A stretch of DNA of 64,000 nt from Pseudolabrys sp. Root1462 (GTDB lineage Bacteria > Pseudomonadota > Alphaproteobacteria > Rhizobiales > Xanthobacteraceae). Below, in pieces: positions 1 through 7,819 of the stretch. Under the pieces are notes generated by a model, which had not been told where the DNA came from, ran no database searches, and was given only the letters and a program-made list of their open reading frames with translations. The stretch lies in the NCBI RefSeq assembly GCF_001426945.1, contig NZ_LMFS01000001.1:2412609-2476608 (forward strand), read 5' to 3'. How positions within the stretch are numbered: the first letter of the stretch is position 1; each line of letters starts with the position of its first letter. A program made the position numbers and the translations under genes.

Positions 1-416
1 AGGATCGGCCAAATGCTGGTCAGCGTCACGACGAACAACGTCATCTGCTCGGTGTAGCCGAGGATGAGTACCGCCACCGGCACTAGCGCGCCGGCCGGCA
101 TGGTGCGCCAGAATTCCAGCGACGGCCCGAGCATGCGGTCGAGGCGTTGCGAACGGCCGAGCAGGATGCCGAGCGCCGAGCCGATCAGGATGCTCAGCAC
201 CAGCGCCTCGGCGAAACTGGTCATGGTCGTGAAAATGGCCGGCCACAGGCTGCCTGACACGCGCAAGGTCTCGAGCGCTTTCAGCCACTCGAGCGGCGGC
301 GGCAGATACGCCACGCTTTTCGGCGCCAGGAACTGCCAGGCCAGCAGGCCGACGATCAGCGGCAGCAGCCCGCGCAGCGGCGGTGCCGACGCGCCATGAT
401 TGCCGCCCGGCGTCAT
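1..416 (-). CDS. ABC transporter permease, SsuC/TauC type (partial, C-terminus beyond window)
   Basis: Inner-membrane permease of a sulfonate/nitrate/taurine-type importer. The minus strand reads openly from an ATG at 416 to the window edge, giving 138 residues that begin MTPGGNHGAS. Hydrophobic stretches lie near residues 15-30, 62-86 and 108-138, with the family-like segment LGRSQRLDRMLGPSLEFWRT between them. The start overlaps the stop of the preceding permease gene as ATGA (413-416), which fixes start and frame and indicates translational coupling. The conserved EAA loop that contacts the ATPase would lie in the missing part. Two different permease genes in the operon suggest a heterodimeric channel. 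The substrate cannot be deduced. Confidence 0.88.
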   Translation of the reverse strand, partial: MTPGGNHGASAPPLRGLLPLIVGLLAWQFLAPKSVAYLPPPLEWLKALETLRVSGSLWPAIFTTMTSFAEALVLSILIGSALGILLGRSQRLDRMLGPSLEFWRTMPAGALVPVAVLILGYTEQMTLFVVTLTSIWPI

Positions 417-1180
417 GGCGTCACCGTGTGAACGTTGAGGAAGCGCTCGACCGCGGCCATCAGCGCCGCGTTGAGCGCCCAGCCGATCAAGCCGATGACC
501 AGGAGATAAGCGAAGGCCTGCGCCGGCTGGATCGCCTGCTGCGCATAGACGATGCCGAAACCGAGCCCGGCCGGATTGCCGACCATCTCCGCCACCACCG
601 CCAGCGCGATCGACAAAGTCAGCGCCAGCCGCACGCCGACCAGAATGCTCGGCAGTGCCGCCGGGATGCGCACCTTCATCACCGTGGCGCGCTGCGACAG
701 CCGCAGCACACGCGCCGAATCCAGGTAACTGCGCGGCGTCGCACCGACCGCGCTCGCAGTCGCCAGCAGCACCGGCCACTGGCTGACATAGACGACGATC
801 ACCATCTCCATCTTCGACGAGAAGCCGAACAGCAGGAGCGCGATCGAGATCAGCGAGATCGACGGGATCGAGCGCAGCACATCGATGCTGGCCATCGAAT
901 AGGTCCACACCGGGCGCCACAAGCCGATCACCAGCCCGGCCGTGAGGCCGACGGCGCTGGCGATCAGCCAGCCGGCCACCGACACCAGCACGGTGTGCCC
1001 GAGCTGGGACAGAAGCGCGCCATCGCTGACGAGCTGATAGAGCGCGATGAGAATCGCCGACACGGACGGAATGGTATCGAGCCGCGCGCCGACCGTGCGG
1101 CTGAAGATCTCCCACAGCAGCACCAGGGCGGCCATGCAGGCGAGCCCGGGGAGATTGATCCTCTGAACCATCCTGTTCAT
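413..1180 (-). CDS. ABC transporter permease, SsuC/TauC type
   Basis: Membrane subunit (255 aa, normal length for the family) of the same importer as the partial permease that follows it. Around six hydrophobic segments are visible. The segment starting RIPAALPSILVG near residue 171 is the cytoplasmic EAA-type loop that docks on the ATPase. The gene lies 29 bp after the ATPase gene and overlaps the next permease by 4 bp. BPD_transp_1 family membership is clear. Assignment to the nitrate/sulfonate/taurine branch rests on length, loop sequence and the accompanying SsuA-like binding protein. The ligand is unknown. Confidence 0.9.
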   Translation of the reverse strand: MNRMVQRINLPGLACMAALVLLWEIFSRTVGARLDTIPSVSAILIALYQLVSDGALLSQLGHTVLVSVAGWLIASAVGLTAGLVIGLWRPVWTYSMASIDVLRSIPSISLISIALLLFGFSSKMEMVIVVYVSQWPVLLATASAVGATPRSYLDSARVLRLSQRATVMKVRIPAALPSILVGVRLALTLSIALAVVAEMVGNPAGLGFGIVYAQQAIQPAQAFAYLLVIGLIGWALNAALMAAVERFLNVHTVTP

Positions 1181-1209
1181 GCCGGCCGCATCCGCTCCGC
1201 TGTCACGCT

Positions 1210-2049
1210 TCAGGCCCGCGTGCCATGGCCGCGCAGCATCTCGTAGATTGTGTGCCGCAGTTCGAGGAACGCCGGCAATTCCTTGGTCGTGATCTGGTCG
1301 CGCTCCTTCGGCAATGGACTGACGATGTCGAGGCCGACCGCCGCCGGCTTGCCGCGCAGCACGATCAGCCGGTCGGCGAGCAGCACCGCCTCATCGACGT
1401 CATGCGTGATAAACATGATGGTGGCGCCGGAGGCCTGATGGATGCGGCGCAGCTCGATCTGCAAATTCTCGCGCGTCATGGCATCGAGCGCGCCGAACGG
1501 CTCGTCCATCAGCAGCAGCCGCGGCTCAAGCGCCAGCGCCCGCGCAATCTGCACGCGCTGCTGCATGCCGCCCGACATCTGCCGCGGATAGTCATTGGCG
1601 CGGTCGGCGAGGCCGACCTGCTCCAGTGCCACCATGGCGCGGCGCTGCCGCTCGGCCTTCGGCAACGTCTCCTCGAGGCCGAGCTCGACATTCTTGCGTG
1701 CGGTGCGCCACGGCAGCAACGAACCCGCATAGTTCTGGAACACGAACACCGCGCCCTGCGGCGGGCCGGAAATCGCCTGACCGTTCAGTTCGAGCCTCGA
1801 GCCTGGTGCCGCCGGTACCAGGCCGCCGAACACGCGCAGCAGCGTCGTCTTGCCGACTCCGGATTCGCCGAGGATGCAGACGAACTGCCGGCGCGGCACC
1901 TCGATGTCGAGATTTTCGATGATGCGCCGCTTGTAGTCGGCGATGCCAAGATCGACCGCCAGCGACCGGCAGCGGAACGCGATTCCGTCATCGGATGACT
2001 GCATCTCCGGGCCGCTACCGCCGCCAGCCGCACGCTCCGCCACGCTCAC
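1210..2049 (-). CDS. ABC transporter ATP-binding protein, SsuB/TauB type
   Basis: Cytoplasmic ATPase driving the importer encoded around it (279 aa). Walker A GESGVGKTT is at residues 61-69, the Q-loop is in VFVFQNYAGSLLPWR, the signature MSGGMQQRVQIAR is near 158-170, Walker B LLLMDEP is near 178-184, and the H-loop histidine is in FITHDVDEAV. The start is a GTG at 2049, chosen because a strong Shine-Dalgarno (GGAGGAAGGA) ends about 5 nt before it. It is the fourth gene of the minus-strand operon that starts with the Bug protein. The N-terminal 20 residues are extra compared with typical SsuB. Confidence 0.92.
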   Translation of the reverse strand: MSVAERAAGGGSGPEMQSSDDGIAFRCRSLAVDLGIADYKRRIIENLDIEVPRRQFVCILGESGVGKTTLLRVFGGLVPAAPGSRLELNGQAISGPPQGAVFVFQNYAGSLLPWRTARKNVELGLEETLPKAERQRRAMVALEQVGLADRANDYPRQMSGGMQQRVQIARALALEPRLLLMDEPFGALDAMTRENLQIELRRIHQASGATIMFITHDVDEAVLLADRLIVLRGKPAAVGLDIVSPLPKERDQITTKELPAFLELRHTIYEMLRGHGTRA

Positions 2050-2089
2050 AAATCCTTCCTCCGACGCAAAGTCCCGCCGCCGCGCGGCG

Positions 2090-2830
2090 TCAGTTCATCT
2101 TGATGGTCTTGAGATGATCAATCGCCGCCCCGACCGTGGTGACGTCGCCATACTTCATGTCGATGTCGGCGAGGAACACCCAATGTGCCGTCTGGATGCG
2201 GTCGAAGGTGGCGTCAGCCACCACGGCGACTTTGAAGTTGTGCGAGAAGCCGTCGACCGCTGTCGCATAGATGCAGCCGCTCGACGTGCCGCCGCAGATG
2301 ATCAGCGAGTCGATGCGGTGGGCGATGAGATAAGGCAAGAGGCCGGTGCCGAAGAACAGGCTCGGCTTGTTCTTCGAGAACACCATCTCGCCCGGCTGCG
2401 GCGCCAGTTCCTTGACGATCTGGTTCTCGCCCTTCTGCGGATCCGGGTTGAAGCCGGTGTCCTCGACGCCGCGGCGGTTCTTGGCGCGCCACAGCCCGGG
2501 TTCGTATTCCGGGCTCGCCGGGTCTTCCATGGCACTGTAGATCACCGGCGCGCCGGCGGCGCGCGCCTGCGCGAGCAGCGCCGCGCTGGCCTCGACGGTC
2601 TCCCAGGCGAACTCGCCGCAGGAGCGCCGTTGCGCGGCGATCGATTCGAGGATCGGCTTCGGCTCGCGGCCGCAAAAGCTGTAGGTCGCGTCGACGAGCA
2701 GGATCGCGGGACGCGATCCGAAGCCGATGCGCTTGCCGTAGCCTGCGGCATCGGAAATCTCGCGCTCGGTCGGCGTCAGACAGTCGCGAAGCCGCTGCGC
2801 CAGAGCGGCTTCCTGGGTCTTGTCGGTCAT
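2090..2830 (-). CDS. Isochorismatase-family cysteine hydrolase (N-carbamoylsarcosine amidase/maleamate amidase-like)
   Basis: Probable C-N amidohydrolase (246 aa) of the isochorismatase fold. The family catalytic triad is visible: Asp47 in ILLVDATYSF, Lys153 in SKNKPSLFFGT, and the nucleophilic Cys186 in CGGTSSGCIYAT preceded by the cis-peptide region GGTSS. The long N-terminal arm before the first beta strand resembles N-carbamoylsarcosine amidohydrolase and maleamate amidohydrolase more than true isochorismatase. It is embedded in an ABC import operon, 25 bp after the binding-protein gene, so its substrate is probably the imported amide or a product of it. Family is certain; substrate is inference. 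Confidence 0.87.
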   Translation of the reverse strand: MTDKTQEAALAQRLRDCLTPTEREISDAAGYGKRIGFGSRPAILLVDATYSFCGREPKPILESIAAQRRSCGEFAWETVEASAALLAQARAAGAPVIYSAMEDPASPEYEPGLWRAKNRRGVEDTGFNPDPQKGENQIVKELAPQPGEMVFSKNKPSLFFGTGLLPYLIAHRIDSLIICGGTSSGCIYATAVDGFSHNFKVAVVADATFDRIQTAHWVFLADIDMKYGDVTTVGAAIDHLKTIKMN

Positions 2831-2855
2831 GTTCCGCGTCTCGATTGCAAAGCCG

Positions 2856-3833
2856 TTATTGAGCCCAGGCCGGCATCAGGGCCTCTTTCCTCACCGGCGG
2901 GAAATCGCTAGTGCGCTTGAGGATGTCGATCCAGGTCGTCACGTCCTGGCCCTGCTCCTTCTTGAGATCCTCAACGGTCGTCGAGAAATGGAATTCCGGG
3001 ATCGGCACGCGATCGAGGATCGGCCCCTTCAGCCCGGTGTAGGAGCTCAGGATGGTCTTCGCCTCTTCGCGATTGGCCTCGATCCATTTCACCGCGTCTT
3101 CGAGCGCCGCCGAGAAGGCCAGGATGCGATCCTTGTTGGCGTCGGCCCATTCGCGCTGCGCCAGCAGGATGCCGACATAAGCGCGATCGCCGATCGAGCG
3201 GAACGGGTTGCCGAGCGACACGCCGCCGTTGGCGACGGCGCTGGTCGCGAACGGCTCGATCTCCTCGATCGCATCGACGCGGCCCGCCTTCAACAGATCG
3301 GGCAGCTGCGGCACGGTGCCGCTGACCCAGCGGATGCGCTTGAAATCGACGCCCTGCTTCTGCAGCCCGTCGAGCAGCGCGAAATGGATGTTGCCGGTGA
3401 GCGTCAGCGTGCCGACGGTCTTGCCTTCGAGCTGCTTGAGCGAGGTGATGCCGGATTCCTTGCTCGCGACGATGTCCGAAGTCGGCACCTTGGTGGTGTC
3501 GAGCGCCGCGCCCGTCACCACCACGATCGGCAGGCCCTGCCCGGCCGCGGCAATGAGCGCCGGCTGTGTGCCCATCGCGATATCGAACTGCCGGCCGAGC
3601 GCCGCGATCGAATCGGAAATCTGCACCTGCGAGATTGTGTACTTCGCCGCGACGTTATGTTTGGCGAACAGGCCCTTCTCCTGCGCCACCACGATCGGCA
3701 AGGCCGTGGTGGTGCGCTGGATGGTCACCCGGATCTCATCCTTGGCCTGCGCATGGGCCGGCGTAAGCGACGCCGCCAAGAGCAGAGCCGCGGCGGAGAG
3801 GCCGAGCGTCGTGAAACGTTTGTCAAAATACAT
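2856..3833 (-). CDS. ABC importer periplasmic binding protein (NMT1/SsuA-like)
   Basis: Periplasmic ligand-binding protein (325 aa) for the permease/ATPase genes downstream. A signal peptide covers about residues 1-28 (MYFDKRFTTLGLSAAALL, cleavage near AHA-Q). The mature part has the NMT1/THI5-like periplasmic fold, with segments such as IVVAQEKGLFAKHNV and ALGRQFDIAMGTQ typical of SsuA relatives. I start at the ATG at 3833, because AAGGA lies about 8 nt upstream and the signal peptide begins there. A longer in-frame ATG at 3872 would add 13 polar residues before the signal peptide. Confidence 0.9.
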   Translation of the reverse strand: MYFDKRFTTLGLSAAALLLAASLTPAHAQAKDEIRVTIQRTTTALPIVVAQEKGLFAKHNVAAKYTISQVQISDSIAALGRQFDIAMGTQPALIAAAGQGLPIVVVTGAALDTTKVPTSDIVASKESGITSLKQLEGKTVGTLTLTGNIHFALLDGLQKQGVDFKRIRWVSGTVPQLPDLLKAGRVDAIEEIEPFATSAVANGGVSLGNPFRSIGDRAYVGILLAQREWADANKDRILAFSAALEDAVKWIEANREEAKTILSSYTGLKGPILDRVPIPEFHFSTTVEDLKKEQGQDVTTWIDILKRTSDFPPVRKEALMPAWAQ

Positions 3834-3880
3834 GGGGCAATTCCTTGTTTCGTCAGAGCAGCCGCGACTCAACGGCCGCG

Positions 3881-4885
3881 CTACGGTTTGGCGGCGGCCT
3901 TGACCGTCGCCGCGATCTCATTCCACTGCGCCACCTGATCGCGAATGAAGCCGTCGAACTCCGAAGGCGTCGTCTTCTGGACGAAGATGCCCATCGGCTC
4001 GAGCCGCTTCTGCAGGTCGGGCTTGTCGAGCGCGCGATTGAGCGCGGCGTTGAGCTTCTCGATCACAGGCGCCGGCGTGCCGGCCGGCGCGGCGATGCCG
4101 TACCAGGTGCCGCGCTTGAAGCCCGGCAGATCCATGCCCTTCTCCGCGAAGGTCGGAACGTTGGGCGCTTCCTTCAGCCGCTCCTGGCCGATGGCGGCGA
4201 GCATCTTCAGCTTGCCTTCCTGGACGAGCCCGACGGCGCTTTGCGGTCCGACAAAGGCGCTCGAAATGCGCCCGGCCAGCAGATCGGTGACCGCCGGCGT
4301 CATGCCGCGATACGGCACCATCAGCGGCTTGATCTTGGCGACCTTGGCGAAAGACAGGCCGGCCAGATGCGGCGTGCTGCCGAGACCGGCATTGGCGATC
4401 GAAACGCCTTCGCCAGCCTGGCGCGCATTCTGGACGAAGCTGTCGAGATCCTGCGTCTTGCTGTCGGCCGGCACGACCAGCACGAGGGTGGACAGCGTTG
4501 TCTGCCCGACCATCTTGAAATCTTTGACCGGGTCGTAGCCGACATTGTCGTGGAAGTGCGACAGCACCACGAACGACATATCCACCGCGACCAGCGTGTA
4601 GCCGTCCGGCTTGGCGCGGCCGACGTAGCTGAAGGCAATGGCGCCGCCGGCGCCCGGCTTGTTTTCGACGACGACGGTGCCGTTGATCTCCTTCGACATG
4701 CCATCGGCAACCGCGCGGGCGATGACATCGACCGGGCCACCGGCCGCAAAAGGCACAACGAGCGAAATCGGATGATCGGGGAAATCCGCCGCCGCCGCGA
4801 GCGCGTAAGATGAGCCGGACCAAAAGCTGAAGACCGCCAGCGAACAGACGCCAAGACGCTTCAACCAGAAACTACCGACTTTCAT
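3881..4885 (-). CDS. Bug/TctC-family periplasmic binding protein (orphan tripartite tricarboxylate receptor)
   Basis: Secreted solute receptor (334 aa). A signal peptide spans about residues 1-32. The mature start FPDHPISLVVPFAAGGPVD is the hallmark of Bug proteins, followed by VVVENKPGAGG and the ligand-loop region GSTPHLAG. Such receptors normally feed TctA/TctB membrane subunits, but neither is next to it. Instead it is the first gene of an SsuABC-like ABC operon that has its own binding protein 47 bp downstream. GGAG lies 8 nt before the ATG. It may sense the substrate, serve a distant TctAB, or feed the ABC system. The first two have precedent; the third would be new. Confidence 0.9.
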   Translation of the reverse strand: MKVGSFWLKRLGVCSLAVFSFWSGSSYALAAAADFPDHPISLVVPFAAGGPVDVIARAVADGMSKEINGTVVVENKPGAGGAIAFSYVGRAKPDGYTLVAVDMSFVVLSHFHDNVGYDPVKDFKMVGQTTLSTLVLVVPADSKTQDLDSFVQNARQAGEGVSIANAGLGSTPHLAGLSFAKVAKIKPLMVPYRGMTPAVTDLLAGRISSAFVGPQSAVGLVQEGKLKMLAAIGQERLKEAPNVPTFAEKGMDLPGFKRGTWYGIAAPAGTPAPVIEKLNAALNRALDKPDLQKRLEPMGIFVQKTTPSEFDGFIRDQVAQWNEIAATVKAAAKP

Positions 4886-5439
4886 TTCGCGCTCCAGTTC
4901 ATGTCCAACGACAGGCAGACGCTCTCCAGATGCGCGCGGGGTGCCGCGCGAGCCCCCGGCAATGGCTGATCAAGAGACCGCCCCGAGAGCCCTTCCGGCT
5001 CCCAGGCTACTAAACATATATACAGTAGCTATATTACATAGTTTTATTTTAGAGGCAACCCGGACGGGCGCATCGATTTGTCGCGCGGCGCGACGTCGGA
5101 TATGCTCGCATTGCAATATAACGTCACGGCTTCTCTTCCTGAGCGCAGGCTTCGCCACGATGGCTGCGCCATTTGCATCTTCGGTGCCAACCGGGCGCGG
5201 CGCGTTGCGGCGCCATTTGCACGGCGATCGTGATTGAACCCTGCCGTCGCCAACTCTTGCGGCCGCTTTTATCGGCACGCTGCACGTTCAATGAGCGTTA
5301 AGCCGCCGGAACCCGGCACTCTGTGTTCTCCCGAGAAACAGCCGGCGGTTGCGCCGCGCGATGGAACGGCGGCTTTCGCCGTCGCACATGAAGCGCAAGT
5401 CCAACGAACAGCAATGTAGATGATCGACGTTCGCTGGCT
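4886..5439. other. Intergenic region, 554 bp, upstream of the bug-ABC operon
   Basis: No open frame here has protein-like character; those present are short and compositionally like reading through non-coding DNA. The stretch holds the promoter side of the minus-strand operon starting at 4885 and a strongly AT-rich island at 5009-5055. The half nearest 5440 follows the end of the broken HAD gene and may be decayed sequence. Confidence 0.6.
5009..5055. promoter_or_regulatory. AT-rich island with near-palindrome, candidate promoter/operator of the bug-ABC operon
   Basis: In an otherwise GC-rich window this 47-bp segment is mostly A/T. It contains CTATATTACATAG at 5029-5041, a 13-bp near-palindrome with matching CTAT/ATAG ends. 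It lies about 125-170 bp upstream of the Bug start. No unambiguous -35/-10 pair could be fixed by eye, so the role is inferred from composition and position. Confidence 0.35.
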
Positions 5440-6129
5440 TCAGGAAATGGCGAGCCGGTCGCCGGCTTGCGCCAGCGAGGGCCACACCAAAGTCGATGAC
5501 GGAAAGGGATTGTCGGCGGTCGGCGGCACGATACCGAGAAATGGAATGCAGCTGTCGCGGGCCGCCTAGAACTCGGTCATGGAGTCGCCGATGGCCAGCG
5601 CCTCGGCCGGCCGACATCCCTCTTCCGACAGGATTTGCTGGAAGCGCTCCCGCTTCGTGGCCGGGGCGCCGCGTACGGTGACGAAATAGCGCGCCAGCGC
5701 GCGCTCGCGCACGACCTCGTTCAATTCTCCGTCGGGCGTTCCGGAGATGACATGCATGCGGACCTTGCCGGCGGCGCGGTCGAGCAACTCCAAGGCACCG
5801 TCGATGAAGGCGCAACGCAGGACACCTTCGAACACGATGTCGAAGTAGCGCCGGCACAGCGCATCGACACTTGCGGCATCGCCGGAACGGCCGAAGATCT
5901 CACGCTCGTAGTATTCGAACTTGACGCGCCTCGTGATGCCGCCGTGATATTCGGCGTGCCTGATGATGGCGCTCACCTTGTCGGCGTCTTCGTTGGCGTA
6001 AACCTGCGGATAGGCTCGCAGCTTCAAGCCCGCGGAATCGAGGATCACGCCATCGAAATCGAAGATAATCACCTTCGGCGGACGGGGCAGGCCTGGTGTC
6101 ATCGCATTCGCCAACGCTTCGGCTGCCAT
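5440..6129 (-). pseudogene. HAD-superfamily hydrolase, interrupted by an in-frame amber codon
   Basis: Phosphatase-like HAD protein. Motif I FDFDGVILDS is near residues 22-31, motif II is in VISGTP, the motif III lysine is in KRERFQQIL, and motif IV is GDSMTE near 182-187. Straight after TEF the frame meets TAG (complement 5566-5568), then continues in the same frame with AARDSCIPFLGIVPP and 26 further residues to TGA at 5440-5442. HAD proteins normally continue GDS..D..AA...G, so the downstream part is genuine protein and the TAG replaces one codon, most simply GAG or CAG. The C-terminal strand and helix would be lost. The neighbouring DUF2848 gene is also broken, which supports decay rather than a sequencing error. 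Confidence 0.85.
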
Positions 6130-6181
6130 CCTACCGCGTGCCCCGAACGCTCGACGAGGTCGCGACCCTCCGCAAACACAA

Positions 6182-6771
6182 CTACATTACAACCGGCAGC
6201 GCAACGATATCGTAGGCGTGACCGATGCGGCGGCCGAGCACGGGATCCTCGATTTCCATCTCGAAGCGCGACGCCGGGCGAATGCCGCCGATGGCGCCGA
6301 CCGTGCCGCAGAACATTGCCGAGCCGTTCCTGAGCGCGGTCGAGCCATCGTAGCGCGCCAGCAAATCCGCCGGCGTGCGCATGTTGATGAGCGAGCCCTC
6401 CTGGTAGAGCACACGCTCGCCGCCGATCGTTGCATGCGCGCGAATGATAAGTTTGTCCTAATGCGGCGTGAGCTCGGCAAGCGGCCACACATCCTCGCCA
6501 ATCACCTTGCCGCAGATCTGCTTCGACAGCGCAATGCCGAGCGTCTCGAGCTTGCGGTCGGTGTGATCGGAGCCGACCCCGAGCCACATCGCCCCGTCGA
6601 ACGACAGCACCACGGGCTCGACCTCGCCGGAGCTGTCGCCGCCGAGCACTTGAAGCCGCGTCGTGCGTCCTTGGTGTCACGGCCGGTCCAGCCGGCGACG
6701 ATCAGGGTGTCGAGTGCGGCCGCGATCGGCGCGCCGCCGGGCCGCTTGAAGTTGAAAACGGGCAAGAGCAC
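6182..6771 (-). pseudogene. DUF2848 family protein, broken by a deletion/frameshift and an amber codon
   Basis: Remnant of a DUF2848 protein, function unknown. Three pieces of one protein are readable: an N-terminal piece from GTG at 6771 (VFNFKRPGG ... IVAGWTGRDTKDA); a middle piece in another frame from about 6665 (TRLQVLGGDSSGEVEPVVLS ... HTDRKLETLGIALSKQICGK ... ELTPH); and a C-terminal piece (DKLIIRAHATIGGERVLYQE ... MFCGTVGAIGGIRPASRFEM ... YDIVALPVVM). Relative to intact family members about 30 residues are missing between the first two pieces, with a frame change. In the third, TAG (complement 6458-6460) stands where the family has Trp in HWDKL. Two independent lesions make it a pseudogene. 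Confidence 0.85.
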
Positions 6772-6857
6772 ATCTCCTTCGGTCTCAATATTTCCTCGGT
6801 GACATAGCTAACTTTAGAAGGTAATAATCGCACAAAGCAAGCCGGATTGGACCTGCG
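6772..6857. promoter_or_regulatory. Divergent promoter region between the DUF2848 remnant and the flavin reductase gene
   Basis: AT-richer than its surroundings. It contains TAGCTAACT (6805-6813), running into an imperfect palindrome TAACTTTAGAAGGTAA (10 of 16 positions symmetric). A very similar TAACTAACT occurs at 11197-11205 in the divergent DUF1185/liv promoter region, so both may be sites for one regulator, possibly the MarR protein at 15958. No clear -35/-10 pair was fixed. Confidence 0.35.
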
Positions 6858-7391
6858 ATGAGCTTCGACGATCGCCGATTCCGCGACGCACTAGGCGCCT
6901 TCCCGACCGGCGTCGCCGTCATCACCGCCGTCACGACCGCGGGCGAGCGCCTCGGCATGACGGTGAGTTCTTTCAACTCCGTCTCGCTGACGCCGCCTCT
7001 CATTCTCTTTAGCGTCGTCCGCCGCGCCCACAGCTTTGCCGCCTGGATGCAGGTCACCCGCTACGCCGTCAACATCCTGTCGCAGGACCAGGAGAAAATA
7101 TCCAACCGCTTCGCGCGGCCGCTGGCGGACAAATGGAGCGGACTGGTGGTGATCGATGGCGAGACCGGCGTCCCGCTGCTGCCGAATGCGCTGGCGAGCT
7201 TTGAATGCGAGTCTCACACCCATGTCGAAGGCGGCGACCACGTGATCTTTCTCGGCCGCGTCACTGCGCTGCGCACGACACCCCTGCGGCAGTCGCAACC
7301 GCTGATCTTCTATGGCGGACGCTATCGCCGGCTCGATACCGGCTTCCGGGATGAGCCGCCGCGCGATGCCCACATTTTCGAGGGCTGGTAG
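6858..7391 (+). CDS. Flavin reductase (FMN-binding split-barrel, HpaC/RutF-like)
   Basis: NAD(P)H:flavin oxidoreductase of the flavin_reduct family (177 aa, usual length). The N-terminal FRDALGAFPTGVAVITA and the GMTVSSFNSVSLTPPLILFS segment form the flavin-binding core, and the C-terminal PLIFYGGRYRRLD is typical of HpaC-type partners. It would supply reduced flavin to a class-D monooxygenase. The HpaB-type oxygenase at 9031-10515 is the obvious partner, although it is on the other strand about 3 kb away. The start at 6858 fits the family N-terminus; the Shine-Dalgarno is weak. The next gene, a cupin, follows after 30 bp. Confidence 0.88.
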   Translation: MSFDDRRFRDALGAFPTGVAVITAVTTAGERLGMTVSSFNSVSLTPPLILFSVVRRAHSFAAWMQVTRYAVNILSQDQEKISNRFARPLADKWSGLVVIDGETGVPLLPNALASFECESHTHVEGGDHVIFLGRVTALRTTPLRQSQPLIFYGGRYRRLDTGFRDEPPRDAHIFEGW

Positions 7392-7421
7392 CCCTTCCCG
7401 CTCACGTCAAAGGAGACCGGC

Positions 7422-7802
7422 ATGGCCGTCAACAAGGAGCACAAGGAATTCCACGCGGTCGATATGTCCACGGGGTGGGAAACGCCGCCGGGTTATCCGG
7501 CCGGCATCCAGCAGAAAATTCTCTCCGGCGCGCTCGATGAGCCGAACAAGCGCGGCACGCGCTCGCGGCTGCTGCGCTTCGCGCCGGGCGTCTACACCAC
7601 CGCGCCTTTCGTCCACGACTACTGGGAAGAAGTGTATCTCGTGTCCGGCGATCTCACCGTCGGCAACGACGCACAGGGTCAGGGCGGCACACCGTTTGCG
7701 CCGAACACCTATGCCTGCCGCCCGCCGGGCGCCTATCACGGCCCGTTCAAGTCGAACGGCGGCTGCCTGCTGTTCGAACTGCACTTTTACGATCCAGTGT
7801 AA
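7422..7802 (+). CDS. Single-domain cupin protein
   Basis: Small cupin (126 aa). A beta-barrel pattern with candidate metal ligands is seen in HDYWEEVYLVSGDLTVG (His then Glu), and in PPGAYHGPFKSNGG (His), matching cupin motifs 1 and 2 loosely. Such proteins act as ring-opening dioxygenases, isomerases or ligand-binding proteins. AAAGGAG lies 7-8 nt upstream of the ATG. It is co-directional with the flavin reductase gene and convergent with the enamidase-like gene (17-bp gap), placing it in the same catabolic block. The exact reaction cannot be inferred. Confidence 0.8.
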   Translation: MAVNKEHKEFHAVDMSTGWETPPGYPAGIQQKILSGALDEPNKRGTRSRLLRFAPGVYTTAPFVHDYWEEVYLVSGDLTVGNDAQGQGGTPFAPNTYACRPPGAYHGPFKSNGGCLLFELHFYDPV

Positions 7803-7819
7803 TCCTGATCGAACGCGGC

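Noticed and set aside
383-1246. Open frame of 287 codons on the plus strand opposite the first permeases
   Set aside because: Arg/His/Gln-rich composition with no hydrophobic or domain pattern; the minus strand encodes a clear permease with ATGA coupling.
3881-4885. Complete tripartite tricarboxylate transporter
   Set aside because: Only the receptor is present; no TctA-like or TctB-like membrane protein is encoded nearby.
5566-5568. Programmed amber read-through or pyrrolysine in the HAD gene
   Set aside because: No supporting element is visible, HAD enzymes do not use pyrrolysine, and the neighbouring gene is also broken, so simple decay is more likely.
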